A stretch of 44,374 bases of DNA from IMG/VR virus record IMGVR_UViG_3300017963_000105, positions 1 to 44,374 of that record; one strand, written 5' to 3'. Numbering within the stretch: the stretch's first letter is position 1; every line of letters starts with the position of its first letter. The translations under genes and the position numbers were made by a program. Below are positions 20,937 to 30,416 of this stretch, in pieces. The notes under the pieces were generated by a model. That model saw only the letters and a program-made list of their open reading frames with translations, did no database searches and was not told the origin of the DNA. This stretch comes from a virus.

Positions 20937-21420
20937 CTCTCACCTCATATCCAAATATTTCAAAATCCTTCTTGTAACGATTATAAAGGTATTTCAAGTG
21001 GGTATCATTCAAGTTTGGTTGGGGGTAATCCCCCCTGCGTACCCAAGGCAACTCTACGTATGGTAAACCAATTACCCCACATAACCTCTCCCAATCAGAA
21101 TTAAGTGTTTCAAACCTCCCTAAGAAATCGACTTTGACAGTACCATCAAGGTCACAAATAAACTTCCACTGGGGTCTAAAGATTAAGTTCTCCCAGTACT
21201 TGGCGTACTCTGGGTTATCTATAAACTCCTCTGGAGTTAGCTCCCTATTACGTTTCCAATAGTGAAAGCCTGATACAAACCGTGTGACGGGGTGGCGTAC
21301 AAAAGCAAACTTAAACCTATGGTCATCTACCACATCTTCATGGTGTGCGTACACACCGAGAACTTTTGATATAGACGTACCCCCAGTCTTTGGTATGTGT
21401 ATATATTGATAGTCTACCAT
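20917..21420 (-). CDS. Sulfotransferase
   Basis: 167 residues. IHIPKTGGTS (7-16) is the 5'-phosphosulfate-binding loop, and FVRHPVTRFVSGF (40-52) the 3'-phosphate motif (RxPxxRxxS) for PAPS. Adjacent His residues (26-27) could provide the base. DFLGRFETL and the WERLC helix follow, as in type-2-like carbohydrate sulfotransferases; the protein is short for the family. It overlaps both neighbours (20 and 7 bases) inside the virion operon, between the fibre-side gene and the connector, so it is expressed late. Possible targets are phage fibre glycans or host surface sugars; unproven. No ribosome site is seen, so translation is probably coupled. Confidence 0.85.
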   Translation of the reverse strand: MVDYQYIHIPKTGGTSISKVLGVYAHHEDVVDDHRFKFAFVRHPVTRFVSGFHYWKRNRELTPEEFIDNPEYAKYWENLIFRPQWKFICDLDGTVKVDFLGRFETLNSDWERLCGVIGLPYVELPWVRRGDYPQPNLNDTHLKYLYNRYKKDFEIFGYEVRDDTNRV

Positions 21421-21929
21421 GTCTTGTTTATTTTATCCACCAGTATAGGCAAATTAACTTTTGTACCAAATGGTACCTCAGTGATATAACTTACTATTAC
21501 AAAATCATCAACCAATAACTTACCGCTTATCCATAATTGTGCTGCATTCTCGCCAACCAAACAATTCACATCGTAAGTCTCTCCATAGAATACCCTACGA
21601 ACCGTAGCGGGTTTGATTGCACTTAGATTAACGGCAATAAGTTTACCCACAAACTGAGAGTGCGGTAAGTTATCTGGAGTAAAATGCACCAAGTTAAGCT
21701 CACAAACCTCTCTAGGGATAATATCACCATCTAAATCACCCTCAGGTTCTATATACTGCTCAGGAACAGCAAACCAACCAGCTTTTGTTAAGTCGTTAAT
21801 AACTGGTTCAGGCTGACCTTCTATAAACGCTTGGCTTCCGCTCTCTTCCAACACCATCACATCTGGTATAGCCTGTAAGAAGGTACAGGTATTAATATCT
21901 GGCGAGTCCTTCAAGTATAATATTATCAT
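21414..21929 (-). CDS. Hypothetical protein between fibre and sulfotransferase
   Basis: 171 residues from the ATG that shares a base with the fibre stop (TAATG). It begins MIILYLKDSPDI, a strand-rich protein with a central Pro/Asp segment and a C-terminal beta-rich part. No recognised motif. Sandwiched between the fibre gene and the sulfotransferase, it may be a fibre accessory, a chaperone, or the sulfotransferase partner. Confidence 0.65.
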   Translation of the reverse strand: MIILYLKDSPDINTCTFLQAIPDVMVLEESGSQAFIEGQPEPVINDLTKAGWFAVPEQYIEPEGDLDGDIIPREVCELNLVHFTPDNLPHSQFVGKLIAVNLSAIKPATVRRVFYGETYDVNCLVGENAAQLWISGKLLVDDFVIVSYITEVPFGTKVNLPILVDKINKTW

Positions 21930-24445
21930 TACGTTACCCAAGCAGGGTCACTAGCTGCTGCGGGAGTCTTTGGTGTAGTAGCATTATTAGTAATCTTAGA
22001 AGTAAAAACGAATCCAGCCCTAAAAGCATAAATACCGTTAGTTGTTCCTGCATCTATAGTACACCTAGTAAAATCAACTGCACCCGACAACTGAACTATC
22101 ACCCCATAACTACAACCCTTTATAAAGCTATATCTTGGTATTGCCCCACTATTCCTATATACATCTATTCCATAAGTGCAACCCTCATACATACAATACC
22201 AAGGTGTCATATAACTTGATTGCTCAACGACGCAACCATACGACCCACTGAAATATATAAAATCAGACTCATCAAAACAACTATGCCCTTTTACTCTCAA
22301 ATCATAGTCGCAATTTTCAAATACCATATAATAGCTTATAAGTTTACGACAATTAAATGTATCAAATGCGTACATATCCGAATACGTCAAATAAAAACCT
22401 TGAACCGTAATATTATCTATTGACGTCAATAGAAAGCAATTATCCCGTGCCGTACCACCATCTGTACCATCGTCACTACCTGATATCTCAGTGCGGACTA
22501 TCCAGTAAATCCAACTGGTAGTGGGAGTTAACGAACCAGTAGTTCCTATCCTATCGGGTGCGTTTGAGATATCGTCTACAGTGCAGAGTTCACCTTGGAC
22601 TGCTCTACCGTCTGCACCAGAGAGGTCTAAGACTACTACTTTATCTCCAACTGCTACATCACCAAAGGCACCTGTATCCTTTATTTCTCCTGCACCACCT
22701 ACATTTGCTTCACAGTCTCCCTGCCAGTAGTATTCACCTCTAATGGTTACTGAGGCCATAACGTATCTCTCACTGATGTCTACATCTTCTCTGTACGGAG
22801 TTGCGTATATCACGTAGTCTTCATTGCCATTGTCGAAGATGTCAGTATCTAACGTCACATCACCTGTATCATTGTAAGCAGTAATAGTGGCAAAGTTCCC
22901 ATCAGTTACATTAAATACTGTCTTGCCAACGTCTCCTGCTGCGAACTGAGCGTTGGTGTCATCTTGAAGATGGTTAGCAACTCTTCCATCAGCAGTACCA
23001 GTCTTGCGCCCATTGTCTTCTACAATAATAGTAATATCATGTGCTATAATGTCTGGGAGAGAATCCCACGCACCTTGAATAGTTGCAAATGGGTCAGCTT
23101 GGGTACCTGGATTGGAGTCATTACCATTAGTGCCATCTACATAGTAGGTTGCAGAGGCAGTTGTGATGGTTGCCCTCTTACCCCAGTTTAGTCCTGTGGT
23201 CTCTCCACTATCAGCAATAAGACAGTATTCGTCAGTGCCTACTCCAAGTGCAGCTAACGTACCTGCACCAGTTCCACCCAACACATCACCTTTTGCGGTG
23301 AACTCACTCTCCTTCACGTATCCTGTATGTGGGTCTGCTGCTGCTTCGTGAGTCGTAATCTTCCCATCTGCGTACGCCTTGATGCTCTGTTGAGTGGCCA
23401 ACGCAGTAGCAGAATCCGAAACCAAATCGTCTTCATCTAAACAATCGGATATATCGGCAGTAGTGGGGAAGTCAATATTGTTACCATTTAGGTCAAGGTC
23501 ACCACCTAGTTGAGGGGTAGCATCGTCTACTAAGTCAGTCATGAAACCCAAATCTGTCTTTGCCTCAGCAGCCGTTCTACCTTCCAACCCACTCGCAGTC
23601 CAGCGGGCGTACTCGTCATCGTTAGGACTACCATCTACAGTGACTATGTGGTTATCTGTTATTGCTTGCTCAAGGCTGGTTATGTTATGGGAATCAGCAT
23701 TTAGGTCACCACCTAACTTTAATCCAGTGTGTTCACAGTCTGTCCAAACAACATCAGCTTCCGCTGCTCTACCTTGGAAAGTTACTCTCACGGTATCAGC
23801 GTAGTTTATTGCTTCCCCAGGGGTAGAGATTTTCACACTGTCGTCACTGTCAGTACGCTTACCCACAATGTCGAGAGTGTCATCAGTTAAACCCTTAATA
23901 GCCTCAACATTCTCCAGAATACACCCAACCCAATCAAAGGTAAACCCAGCCTCACCGCTAAGGTCAGCCATCACCTGAGATGCCTGTTGACCTTCTAAAC
24001 CATTAGCGGTGAATTTAGCGTAATCACCAGTGATAACGGTTGCATCATCAACCTCAAGTATATTATCATCGTTTACACCTATAGCTCTACCCTCTAGCCC
24101 GTTGGCTGTCCACAGAGCTACCTCACCTGAGTTGGGAGAGCCATCCACCTGAACCATGTTATCGTCGGATATTCCTATAGCAATACCATCTATGTTACCG
24201 CCAGTCAACCTACCGACTACCTCTTGCTCGTTCACAGTTAGAGCCACAGGGGTGTCATCAGTATCAGCCTTGAGTATGGTGTGGGCATCAAAGATGCTAT
24301 CATACATAGCATCTTCTATTGGGTCAGAGGAATTCTCACCGTGAGAGTGTGAGTGGGTTCTATTCAAAAGCCTGAGAAAAGCTTCATTCTTAGACAGGGC
24401 TTTAGCTACGCTCTCTATGAAACGCCATGTATCAGAAGTTACCAC
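21929..24445 (-). CDS. Tail fibre/spike with beta-helix domain (receptor-binding candidate)
   Basis: 838 residues, GTG start after GAGGAGG. A helical head (1-60) is followed by repeated modules of the type WTANGLEGR (near residues 112, 146 and 285), fibre repeats such as PQLGGDLDLNGNN, and a helical ADPHTGYVKESEF stretch. From about residue 431, TYYVDGTNGNDSNPGT opens a right-handed beta-helix of the pectate-lyase/parallel-helix kind running to about 820. This layout, particle-binding start, shaft repeats, then beta-helix, is typical of tail spikes that bind or cleave surface polysaccharide. No catalytic residues can be assigned by eye. Confidence 0.8.
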   Translation of the reverse strand: MVTSDTWRFIESVAKALSKNEAFLRLLNRTHSHSHGENSSDPIEDAMYDSIFDAHTILKADTDDTPVALTVNEQEVVGRLTGGNIDGIAIGISDDNMVQVDGSPNSGEVALWTANGLEGRAIGVNDDNILEVDDATVITGDYAKFTANGLEGQQASQVMADLSGEAGFTFDWVGCILENVEAIKGLTDDTLDIVGKRTDSDDSVKISTPGEAINYADTVRVTFQGRAAEADVVWTDCEHTGLKLGGDLNADSHNITSLEQAITDNHIVTVDGSPNDDEYARWTASGLEGRTAAEAKTDLGFMTDLVDDATPQLGGDLDLNGNNIDFPTTADISDCLDEDDLVSDSATALATQQSIKAYADGKITTHEAAADPHTGYVKESEFTAKGDVLGGTGAGTLAALGVGTDEYCLIADSGETTGLNWGKRATITTASATYYVDGTNGNDSNPGTQADPFATIQGAWDSLPDIIAHDITIIVEDNGRKTGTADGRVANHLQDDTNAQFAAGDVGKTVFNVTDGNFATITAYNDTGDVTLDTDIFDNGNEDYVIYATPYREDVDISERYVMASVTIRGEYYWQGDCEANVGGAGEIKDTGAFGDVAVGDKVVVLDLSGADGRAVQGELCTVDDISNAPDRIGTTGSLTPTTSWIYWIVRTEISGSDDGTDGGTARDNCFLLTSIDNITVQGFYLTYSDMYAFDTFNCRKLISYYMVFENCDYDLRVKGHSCFDESDFIYFSGSYGCVVEQSSYMTPWYCMYEGCTYGIDVYRNSGAIPRYSFIKGCSYGVIVQLSGAVDFTRCTIDAGTTNGIYAFRAGFVFTSKITNNATTPKTPAAASDPAWVT

Positions 24446-26232
24446 AAACTACCTCCTCTCCACCATTCATCACCACTAAAGGTTTCTGCTGTGACTTGCT
24501 CTGGGGATGGAGCTAGTGGTGTTACAGCCTCCTGAGCGGATACGCCTACGGTAGCGCCAGCCGTTATACCACCAACGGTTGCTACTCTAGCGGTAAGTTG
24601 AGCTAGTGATGGAGCCAGTGCTGGCATAAACAAACCAGCTAACATAGTCGTCATACCTAACAGAGTTGTAGCTGCATATTGCCAAGCTTGCCAGCGTGTT
24701 TTAGGCTGTCTAACCATACCAGCATAAGGTTCCACTCCTCTGACAGCTTCGTAAGCCTTTTGAGCTTCTATTGACTGAGCCAATTCCTCACTTATCTGTA
24801 TGCCCCGTGGTATTCGTACTCTACCTAACTCTACGCCCTCTGGGGGTATCATCACAGGAGCTTCCAATGGTGCTTCACCAAACCCAGGGATGCCTTCTGG
24901 TAGCGGAGCCATCTCTAAGGTTTCCACTGGGCGGTATTTCCACGCCTCTTCGTATTCCCTCCTTGAGTATGGAGTAAATGTCTCTGGAGGAGGAACTACG
25001 GGTGGTAGTTGTTGTCTTAAGTGGTCATCAGTCTTAGTTGGTGTAGGTTTAGTTGTATCAGTTTCCCCAGGCCAAGGGTGAGGTGGTTTGTCCCAAGTAA
25101 CAGGAGGAGGTGTTGGTGTTGGAGCAGGGAGGTCTAGCGGTGGAGGAGGAACCCATAGCCCACCAATAGTTAACTCTATGGTATAAACTCCTTCCCAAGC
25201 CTTAAATTCCCTAATTATACCACCAACTCTACCCTCAATAACATCGTCACCAGTCCATCCACCACGAGAATCCGTTACCTTAACTATATCATGCATCTCC
25301 TGACCACAATTCATAGGAGCTTTTATATACCCCCCGAATGCATCAGACTGAAAATGGGTTAACATAGCCGTTGCAGAAGCTTCTGCTTCTTCGTTACTGG
25401 TAACACTTGGGTCTTCAAAGACATAAGTAACAACACCGAAAATAGCTTGGTCATCGGTATCGTTTACAGTCCCGCTGTAAGTATGTTTGGTTTCGGAGTT
25501 ATCGGGTAGTTTATCCACACAAATAACACGATTAGCCTGTAATAAAGACTGGATACGATGGTGTTCATATATGTTATGGGTATTGGTTCCATCTAGCTCA
25601 TAAAGATAATGCTCGTCATCTATTGATGTGATAGACCCACATTTGTAGGATGCACCTTCGGCATCCTCACTGGTTTCCCATGTACCATTTATACTCTCTA
25701 TAACTATATAACCAGCACCACTAGCTACGTTCTGGTAGACAAACTTACCTGTGGCACCAGAGCTACTGCCCGTAACTGTCTCACCAGCAGTTAACTCTCC
25801 ATCTAGTGTACCAGTAAGTCGTTGCTGTTCCCCAGTGGTATCTGCTACCAAGAATAATTCATCCCCCCTAAGCTTGGCAAGGTTTGTAGTCAACTCAACT
25901 GAGTCCTGTATAACCTTTCTCTTGGATACCCATACCTCGTATTTTAACCCAGGTACCTTTGAGTCTTCTGTTCCATCAGCATCGTCATCGTTTACCTCAG
26001 CAGTCATATCGGCCATCAACATAGCGTCGTAAGTGTTACCCTCTATTATCTCTTGGACTGTATCTGTACCGAAGTCAAAGCCAGCAGCTATGGAGTCGCC
26101 CATGATTTTGTTCTTATCCATGCGACCCCAATCACCCATGCAGATAAGCTTGGTGTAGAGTTTACCGTTGATACTTATATCTTCTTGGGCAGCTACGTAT
26201 AAATCTGGTACGTTAGAATATTCGTCCGTCAT
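24439..26232 (-). CDS. Large tail/baseplate-type protein with Pro-rich linker and hydrophobic C-terminus
   Basis: 597 residues, starting in the ATGA overlap with the upstream gene. Residues 1-360 are strand-rich with a DDDADGTED loop and a tail-hub-like stretch ending in IIREFKAWEGVYTIELTIGG. A Pro/Thr-rich linker follows (about 365-440). A basic region leads to a hydrophobic C-terminal segment (ATTLLGMTTMLAGLFMPALA and VGGITAGATVGV). The last part could insert in a membrane during DNA entry. No sequence family was recognised with certainty; assignment rests on position next to the fibre and on layout. Confidence 0.5.
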   Translation of the reverse strand: MTDEYSNVPDLYVAAQEDISINGKLYTKLICMGDWGRMDKNKIMGDSIAAGFDFGTDTVQEIIEGNTYDAMLMADMTAEVNDDDADGTEDSKVPGLKYEVWVSKRKVIQDSVELTTNLAKLRGDELFLVADTTGEQQRLTGTLDGELTAGETVTGSSSGATGKFVYQNVASGAGYIVIESINGTWETSEDAEGASYKCGSITSIDDEHYLYELDGTNTHNIYEHHRIQSLLQANRVICVDKLPDNSETKHTYSGTVNDTDDQAIFGVVTYVFEDPSVTSNEEAEASATAMLTHFQSDAFGGYIKAPMNCGQEMHDIVKVTDSRGGWTGDDVIEGRVGGIIREFKAWEGVYTIELTIGGLWVPPPPLDLPAPTPTPPPVTWDKPPHPWPGETDTTKPTPTKTDDHLRQQLPPVVPPPETFTPYSRREYEEAWKYRPVETLEMAPLPEGIPGFGEAPLEAPVMIPPEGVELGRVRIPRGIQISEELAQSIEAQKAYEAVRGVEPYAGMVRQPKTRWQAWQYAATTLLGMTTMLAGLFMPALAPSLAQLTARVATVGGITAGATVGVSAQEAVTPLAPSPEQVTAETFSGDEWWRGGSLW

Positions 26233-26963
26233 GTTGTGAACCCAAAGCCTAAGTTAATTAAACACCCAACATAATCACGTGTTGAAAAGTGTTCATCGGA
26301 GTTATCTAAGAGTATCTCAGCACCATCTTCATATTCACCTTCCCATTGTTTAACCGCTAGTACACGGTCTGAGGTATCATAGACGACTTCATCATACTCA
26401 ACGGTTATATAAACATTACAAGAGCGTTCTATGTTTTCATAGACATCCCCAGTGACTATGGGGTCTGGAGGTGGGTATTGAGCAGCATTGTAGTAAGCGT
26501 ACGTTACACCGTTGTTGACAGCTTTGTAGGCTACTTCCATATAGGAAGCACTACATGTAACAAATATCCAGTAATCAGTACTGGCAGTTAAGGCTGGTCT
26601 ACTAGAGAATTCAAACTCATGCCATGAATCAGCTTGAATGTTTGAACCATCATATTCATCAGTTTGACCAACGAGAGAGCCGTCACTCTTAAGGTACACG
26701 TAAGCTCTAGCATTTATACCGTTTGGGGTATAACCCATATAAGCCCATATGGATTTACCGTAGCCACTACGTGTTGGTGTCACCAAATTACCCCTTAGTA
26801 CTTTAGTGATATTAGCCATATCATTCTCATACACAGGGGTCACCAAGCCATAGTTATCACTACCCCCTGCACCTTCACCTACGTCGGCTACTTCACATCT
26901 AACAAAAGGAGTCCCGCTTGCCCCCACCTGAGCAGCATAGAGACTCCTTGATAACTGTCTCAT
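26229..26963 (-). CDS. Virion protein, beta-sandwich type
   Basis: 244 residues, starting in the TAATG overlap. Residues about 40-160 look like a jelly-roll or carbohydrate-binding module (MANITKVLRGNLVTPTRSGY, then WAYMGYTPNG, then DYWIFVTC), followed by a strand-rich end (VYITVEYDEVVY). It overlaps the baseplate-type gene by 4 bases. Probably a tail or head decoration protein; exact role unknown. Confidence 0.55.
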   Translation of the reverse strand: MRQLSRSLYAAQVGASGTPFVRCEVADVGEGAGGSDNYGLVTPVYENDMANITKVLRGNLVTPTRSGYGKSIWAYMGYTPNGINARAYVYLKSDGSLVGQTDEYDGSNIQADSWHEFEFSSRPALTASTDYWIFVTCSASYMEVAYKAVNNGVTYAYYNAAQYPPPDPIVTGDVYENIERSCNVYITVEYDEVVYDTSDRVLAVKQWEGEYEDGAEILLDNSDEHFSTRDYVGCLINLGFGFTT

Positions 26964-27262
26964 TATTGGCTATAACAGAATGTAACTGCGGTGATATCAG
27001 TTAAGGTTTCTACATACACACCGCTGGTGAACGCAAAGCCGTCTTCACCGAAGTCTATGTGTGCACCGTTACCACTAACACACGAGTGTGTCCAAATAGT
27101 TGTACCACTAGCTGTACCGTCACTTATATCTAACACTGTAGTGGCAGCACTGGGGGCTATAGTCATCCACCAAACAATACAAGCTCCAGTGATGGCAGCA
27201 CCAGTAGCGGTAATGCGTGTAGTTGCTTTTGTAGCAATACTTCTACGTTGTCTCCTTGCCAT
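26963..27262 (-). CDS. Small virion protein
   Basis: 99 residues, AAAGGAT upstream. A basic N-terminus (MARRQRRSIATK) is followed by Thr/Ala-rich and strand-rich sequence, including WWMTIAPS. Its composition resembles small decoration or cement proteins. Overlaps the next gene by one base. Function inferred from operon position only. Confidence 0.55.
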   Translation of the reverse strand: MARRQRRSIATKATTRITATGAAITGACIVWWMTIAPSAATTVLDISDGTASGTTIWTHSCVSGNGAHIDFGEDGFAFTSGVYVETLTDITAVTFCYSQ

Positions 27263-27264
27263 GT

Positions 27265-27444
27265 TTATCCTTTCTTACCAAGAGACCTACCAGTCTTTTC
27301 TCTGGCCATGCCATAAGCTTGACCAGCAGCCTCTTGCTGAGTTTTACCTTCTCGCTGCATCAAATAACGAATAGTTTGAGCTATAGCGGTACGTATAGCG
27401 TCCATTGTAGACTGTCTGGTTAACTTCTCCACAGCTAATGGCAT
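27265..27444 (-). CDS. Small helical basic protein
   Basis: 59 residues (MPLAVEKLTRQSTMDAIRTA ... GRSLGKKG), starting in the TAATG overlap with the upstream gene. It is helical and basic, with a Gln/Arg-rich middle. The perfect start-stop overlap and three-base gap to the next gene support translation. Function unknown. Confidence 0.6.
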   Translation of the reverse strand: MPLAVEKLTRQSTMDAIRTAIAQTIRYLMQREGKTQQEAAGQAYGMAREKTGRSLGKKG

Positions 27445-27731
27445 TATTCTTCCTCAATCTCAGTAATAACCCCACCTGTAATGGTAAGCTTCACCTTACC
27501 ACCACCAAACCCAGCTAACTCAACCTGACCACTCACTCCAATATCACCACCCATACTAAGCGTACCCTCCAATACCAAGTTAGTAAGTGTACAGGATTCT
27601 TCATTAAAGACTTCTAACCATTCTGTGGCTGCGTCATTTAACGCATACCACTCTCTAGTGCTGGGTTTGAACCAATAGTATCTGTTATCTTTACTTGGAG
27701 CGGATTCAGACACAATAAGACCAGATGGCAT
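27444..27731 (-). CDS. Small virion protein
   Basis: 95 residues from the ATG after AAAGGAGTTAGAC; the frame also extends upstream without a site. It contains RYYWFKPSTREWYALNDAA, then repetitive Gly/Leu strands (LVLEGTLSMGGDIGVSGQVE), reminiscent of small fibre or decoration proteins. Function inferred from position. Confidence 0.6.
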   Translation of the reverse strand: MPSGLIVSESAPSKDNRYYWFKPSTREWYALNDAATEWLEVFNEESCTLTNLVLEGTLSMGGDIGVSGQVELAGFGGGKVKLTITGGVITEIEEE

Positions 27732-27757
27732 GTCTAACTCCTTTAATAAAATGTGTG

Positions 27758-27780
27758 GGGGGTGATTATGGCTCACCCCC
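27758..27780 (-). other. 8-bp hairpin in the virion operon
   Basis: GGGGGTGA (27758-27765) pairs with TCACCCCC (27773-27780); on the minus strand it is followed by ACACATTTTATT. It lies just after the 26-residue gene and before the ribosome site of the next one. It may be a partial terminator or processing signal that sets the ratio between capsid and tail transcripts. Confidence 0.5.
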
Positions 27781-27787
27781 GAAGCCG

Positions 27788-27868
27788 TTATCCCTTAACG
27801 GGTTTTGGTTTGTCTTTCTTCCCACTAGCTGGATGCTCAGGTGGGAAAACCTCTTTACCAGTTTTCAC
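27788..27868 (-). CDS. Tiny Lys/Pro-rich peptide
   Basis: 26 residues (GTG start; MKTGKEVFPPEHPASGKKDK then a basic end), with a perfect AGGAGG four bases upstream of the start. It lies between a head protein gene and the hairpin. Too short for assignment, but the ribosome site is among the best in the operon. Confidence 0.5.
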   Translation of the reverse strand: MKTGKEVFPPEHPASGKKDKPKPVKG

Positions 27869-27877
27869 CTTTCCTCC

Positions 27878-28726
27878 TTACTCCAGCATCAGCATGACCC
27901 AAAGGTCACCGTATCCGCTGATGGTATGGGACAGTAGGTAACCGATGCACTGATAACCCGAACTTGGGTCATATGATGCAGCAGTACCAATTGTACCGTC
28001 GCTAGGATTGTAGAAACACGCTCGCTCGTTAGCACTGTCACCGAAGTATGCAGTCGGGGTCACGATACAAGCACCCTTAGTCTGTAGCCAACTGTAGTAG
28101 GCAGACGTAAAGCCACTAGCCTGTGATACTCCGATTGCACTCTGATAGCCAGCCGTTCCCTCAGCACCAAAGGTTCTACAGTTGGAGAACCGACTGAGGT
28201 ATACAGTGATACCAGTGGACGTGGTGATTGCTGTCTTCAGACCACTAGGGTCATCCAACACCAACTCAGTGTACGTTCCACCAGAAGCATCATTACCAGC
28301 GATACGATAACTAGTGTAGTGTCCCGAAGGATACACTACCAGCATAGCGTCTTCGTATTCGTTTTTGGTTGATGCTGTATCAGCTATCTGCACTGTGGTG
28401 GCAGCAGCAGCAGCGTTAGCGTATGGTGCGCCTTCAAAACCGTCTTCATCAGCATGACCAGTTGCTCCAGGACAGTAGTTGGAGTTCATGACAAGACGTG
28501 CGATAGGTGCAGCCGTGGATGTAGCTCCATGCTTACAATACCTAAAGACACGGCCATCACAGAACTCAAGCTTACTACCCAGAGGGTAAAGCTGAGATGA
28601 ACTCTGCGTGTAGATGTCGGGCTCAGACAGAGACACCTTGTCAGCATCCATGCAGTTCGGGGGCATAAATAGCACCATACCACGCTCGTTAATGAGCTTT
28701 TGGGCGGGATGTAGTATTGTAGCCAT
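27878..28726 (-). CDS. Head protein following the capsid gene (decoration or minor capsid)
   Basis: 282 residues, AGAGGAG upstream. Begins MATILHPAQKLINERGMVLF, then strand-rich with an Ala-rich stretch (YANAAAAATTVQ) and Tyr/Ser-rich strands to the end. No motif recognised. Its location directly after the capsid gene and large size suggest a virion structural protein, for example decoration or fibre-like. Confidence 0.6.
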   Translation of the reverse strand: MATILHPAQKLINERGMVLFMPPNCMDADKVSLSEPDIYTQSSSQLYPLGSKLEFCDGRVFRYCKHGATSTAAPIARLVMNSNYCPGATGHADEDGFEGAPYANAAAAATTVQIADTASTKNEYEDAMLVVYPSGHYTSYRIAGNDASGGTYTELVLDDPSGLKTAITTSTGITVYLSRFSNCRTFGAEGTAGYQSAIGVSQASGFTSAYYSWLQTKGACIVTPTAYFGDSANERACFYNPSDGTIGTAASYDPSSGYQCIGYLLSHTISGYGDLWVMLMLE

Positions 28727-28737
28727 TATTATCTCCT

Positions 28738-29799
28738 CTAAGTGCTGATGATAACGTCGTCGTCGTCAACGTCAAACATCCTGCAAAGTCCGTACTTGCT
28801 GCCTAAAAGAACAGCACCATAGGAAACCACACGAATACCAGATGCATCGTAGTCTTCCAGCTTCTCAAAGTAGTCTACTCGATACATGTCGCCAGCCATA
28901 TCGGTTGCGCCAAACCCATACATGAGTCCAGGCTCACCCATATAGACGTTACCGAACTTAATACCGAATATACTGAACGTCGAGTCTGAAGAGTACTTTG
29001 CACGTGCATTCGTGGTCGAACCAGTTCCAGTCCCATCTTCCTCTGCTACGAGGTAATCTGTTGGTACGATGGGGATACCATCCCAGAACGCCACCCTCTT
29101 ACCTACGTCGTTTATACCGTAACTCAACTGGGAAATCTGTCCACGGGAAGTGAAGATGCCGGTTGCTTCTCCACCGACTTCTTGCAGCGAAGCACTAAGT
29201 CTGCGTGCAAGCTCAAACGGGAATAACAGGGCATCTACTTCTCGCTTCATGGTATCTATCATGGCTCGCATTTTGCTGAGGTTTAACCCAGCACTCTCAC
29301 CATCATAGTTTAACCCTGTGCCACTGGTAGCAGGTGTACCCTGCTCAGCAGCCCAAGCATGAAGTCCGTCGAACTCCTTGTTGCTAGTCGAGTAGGTAAG
29401 GTCGCCGTAGATAATGAGGTCGTTGATGTCAACATAAACACCCTTCTTACATTCCTGAAGTACAATAGCCTCGTAGTTGTTAATCGTACCGTAGACATCG
29501 GGGATGAAATTATCCACGATTCTCTGGACGTAACGTCTCTTGAGGGTTACTTCCTTCTGGTCGTAAGTGATGTTTGAAGACCAACTTAGCTGGTCGCCGA
29601 TATCAATACCAGCAGTTTGACCAACCATTGTGGCGTCTTCACGGTTATACTTTATTGTCTGTCCAGGCGTCCAAGCTACAGGTATACCTAAAGCCAGTGG
29701 AGGGTTACGGTAGATACTCTCTTCGATAACCCCTGGAATCAGGACTGACTGTGTGAGCTTTTGAGCCTCAGACAGCGTATCCCAGTGATGAACAACCAT
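28738..29799 (-). CDS. Major capsid protein (HK97-fold candidate)
   Basis: 353 residues, GAGGTGAG upstream. Size and position directly after the scaffold gene are characteristic. Sequence order fits: an N-terminal helical arm, strand-rich E-loop-like region (TIKYNREDATMVGQTAG), a central long helix (LNLSKMRAMIDTMKREVDAL, the spine helix), and a C-terminal strand-rich A-domain (GIRVVSYGAVLLGSKYGL). It would form the icosahedral shell. Identification is by context and fold pattern. Confidence 0.8.
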   Translation of the reverse strand: MVVHHWDTLSEAQKLTQSVLIPGVIEESIYRNPPLALGIPVAWTPGQTIKYNREDATMVGQTAGIDIGDQLSWSSNITYDQKEVTLKRRYVQRIVDNFIPDVYGTINNYEAIVLQECKKGVYVDINDLIIYGDLTYSTSNKEFDGLHAWAAEQGTPATSGTGLNYDGESAGLNLSKMRAMIDTMKREVDALLFPFELARRLSASLQEVGGEATGIFTSRGQISQLSYGINDVGKRVAFWDGIPIVPTDYLVAEEDGTGTGSTTNARAKYSSDSTFSIFGIKFGNVYMGEPGLMYGFGATDMAGDMYRVDYFEKLEDYDASGIRVVSYGAVLLGSKYGLCRMFDVDDDDVIIST

Positions 29800-29811
29800 C
29801 CTTACTCACCT

Positions 29812-30405
29812 CTATTTTCTATTGCCCTCTTTTAAATCCTTGAGGAATCTCATGTTAGCCTCCAGTGCGTTCTCCGACATTGAGCCACCGCCTCCACCTC
29901 CAGACCTATCAAGCGTGGGGTCTTTGGCTTTCTCTTGAGTGAGTTGAGTTATGGCTAACCATATATCAATCTCCTTCATGTCCTTGCCAGCTAACTCCTT
30001 CTTGTCAATCTTCAGAGTGTCAGCTAGAGCATCAATCTTACTAGAGTATTTTTCTAGCAGTAAGAGGTCACGCTCCTCGGCTATCTGATTGTATTCCTCC
30101 TGAGATTTTGAGGATTTGAGAGTTTCTTCTAACTCTACTCTGGACTTTTCCGCAGCTTCTCTTGCGGAGTCCGACTGGATTCTGTTCTGATTGATGTTGT
30201 AAGCTTGGGTTTTAAGCTTCTCTAGCTCTTGGCTAAGCGCCGTGTTAGCCTCCCTCAGCCCATTAACATCACGCTCCAGTCCTTCTTTTGCGCCTTTCAT
30301 CGCTATGATATCAGCTACAGTAAATTTATTACCATCCCCGATATCAACGGATGTAACTACGTTTCCTGACGTAGTTGGGGTTTCTGCCCCTGAGTCTTCA
30401 CCCAT
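29812..30405 (-). CDS. Capsid scaffolding protein
   Basis: 197 residues, AAGGAGGAAAC upstream. Nearly all charged coiled coil from about residue 45 to 150 (EANTALSQELEKLKTQ, VELEETLKSSKSQEEY), then a Gly-rich hinge (RSGGGGGGS) and a basic C-terminal helix (NMRFLKDLKEGNRK) that would bind the capsid protein. This is the classic layout of phage scaffolds, and the capsid gene follows directly. It is first after the promoter at 30417. Confidence 0.85.
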   Translation of the reverse strand: MGEDSGAETPTTSGNVVTSVDIGDGNKFTVADIIAMKGAKEGLERDVNGLREANTALSQELEKLKTQAYNINQNRIQSDSAREAAEKSRVELEETLKSSKSQEEYNQIAEERDLLLLEKYSSKIDALADTLKIDKKELAGKDMKEIDIWLAITQLTQEKAKDPTLDRSGGGGGGSMSENALEANMRFLKDLKEGNRK

Positions 30406-30416
30406 GTTTCCTCCTT

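Noticed and set aside
22521-24535. Several plus-strand frames of 60-87 residues within the fibre gene
   Set aside because: They are antisense shadows with Ser/Pro-rich composition and no ribosome sites.
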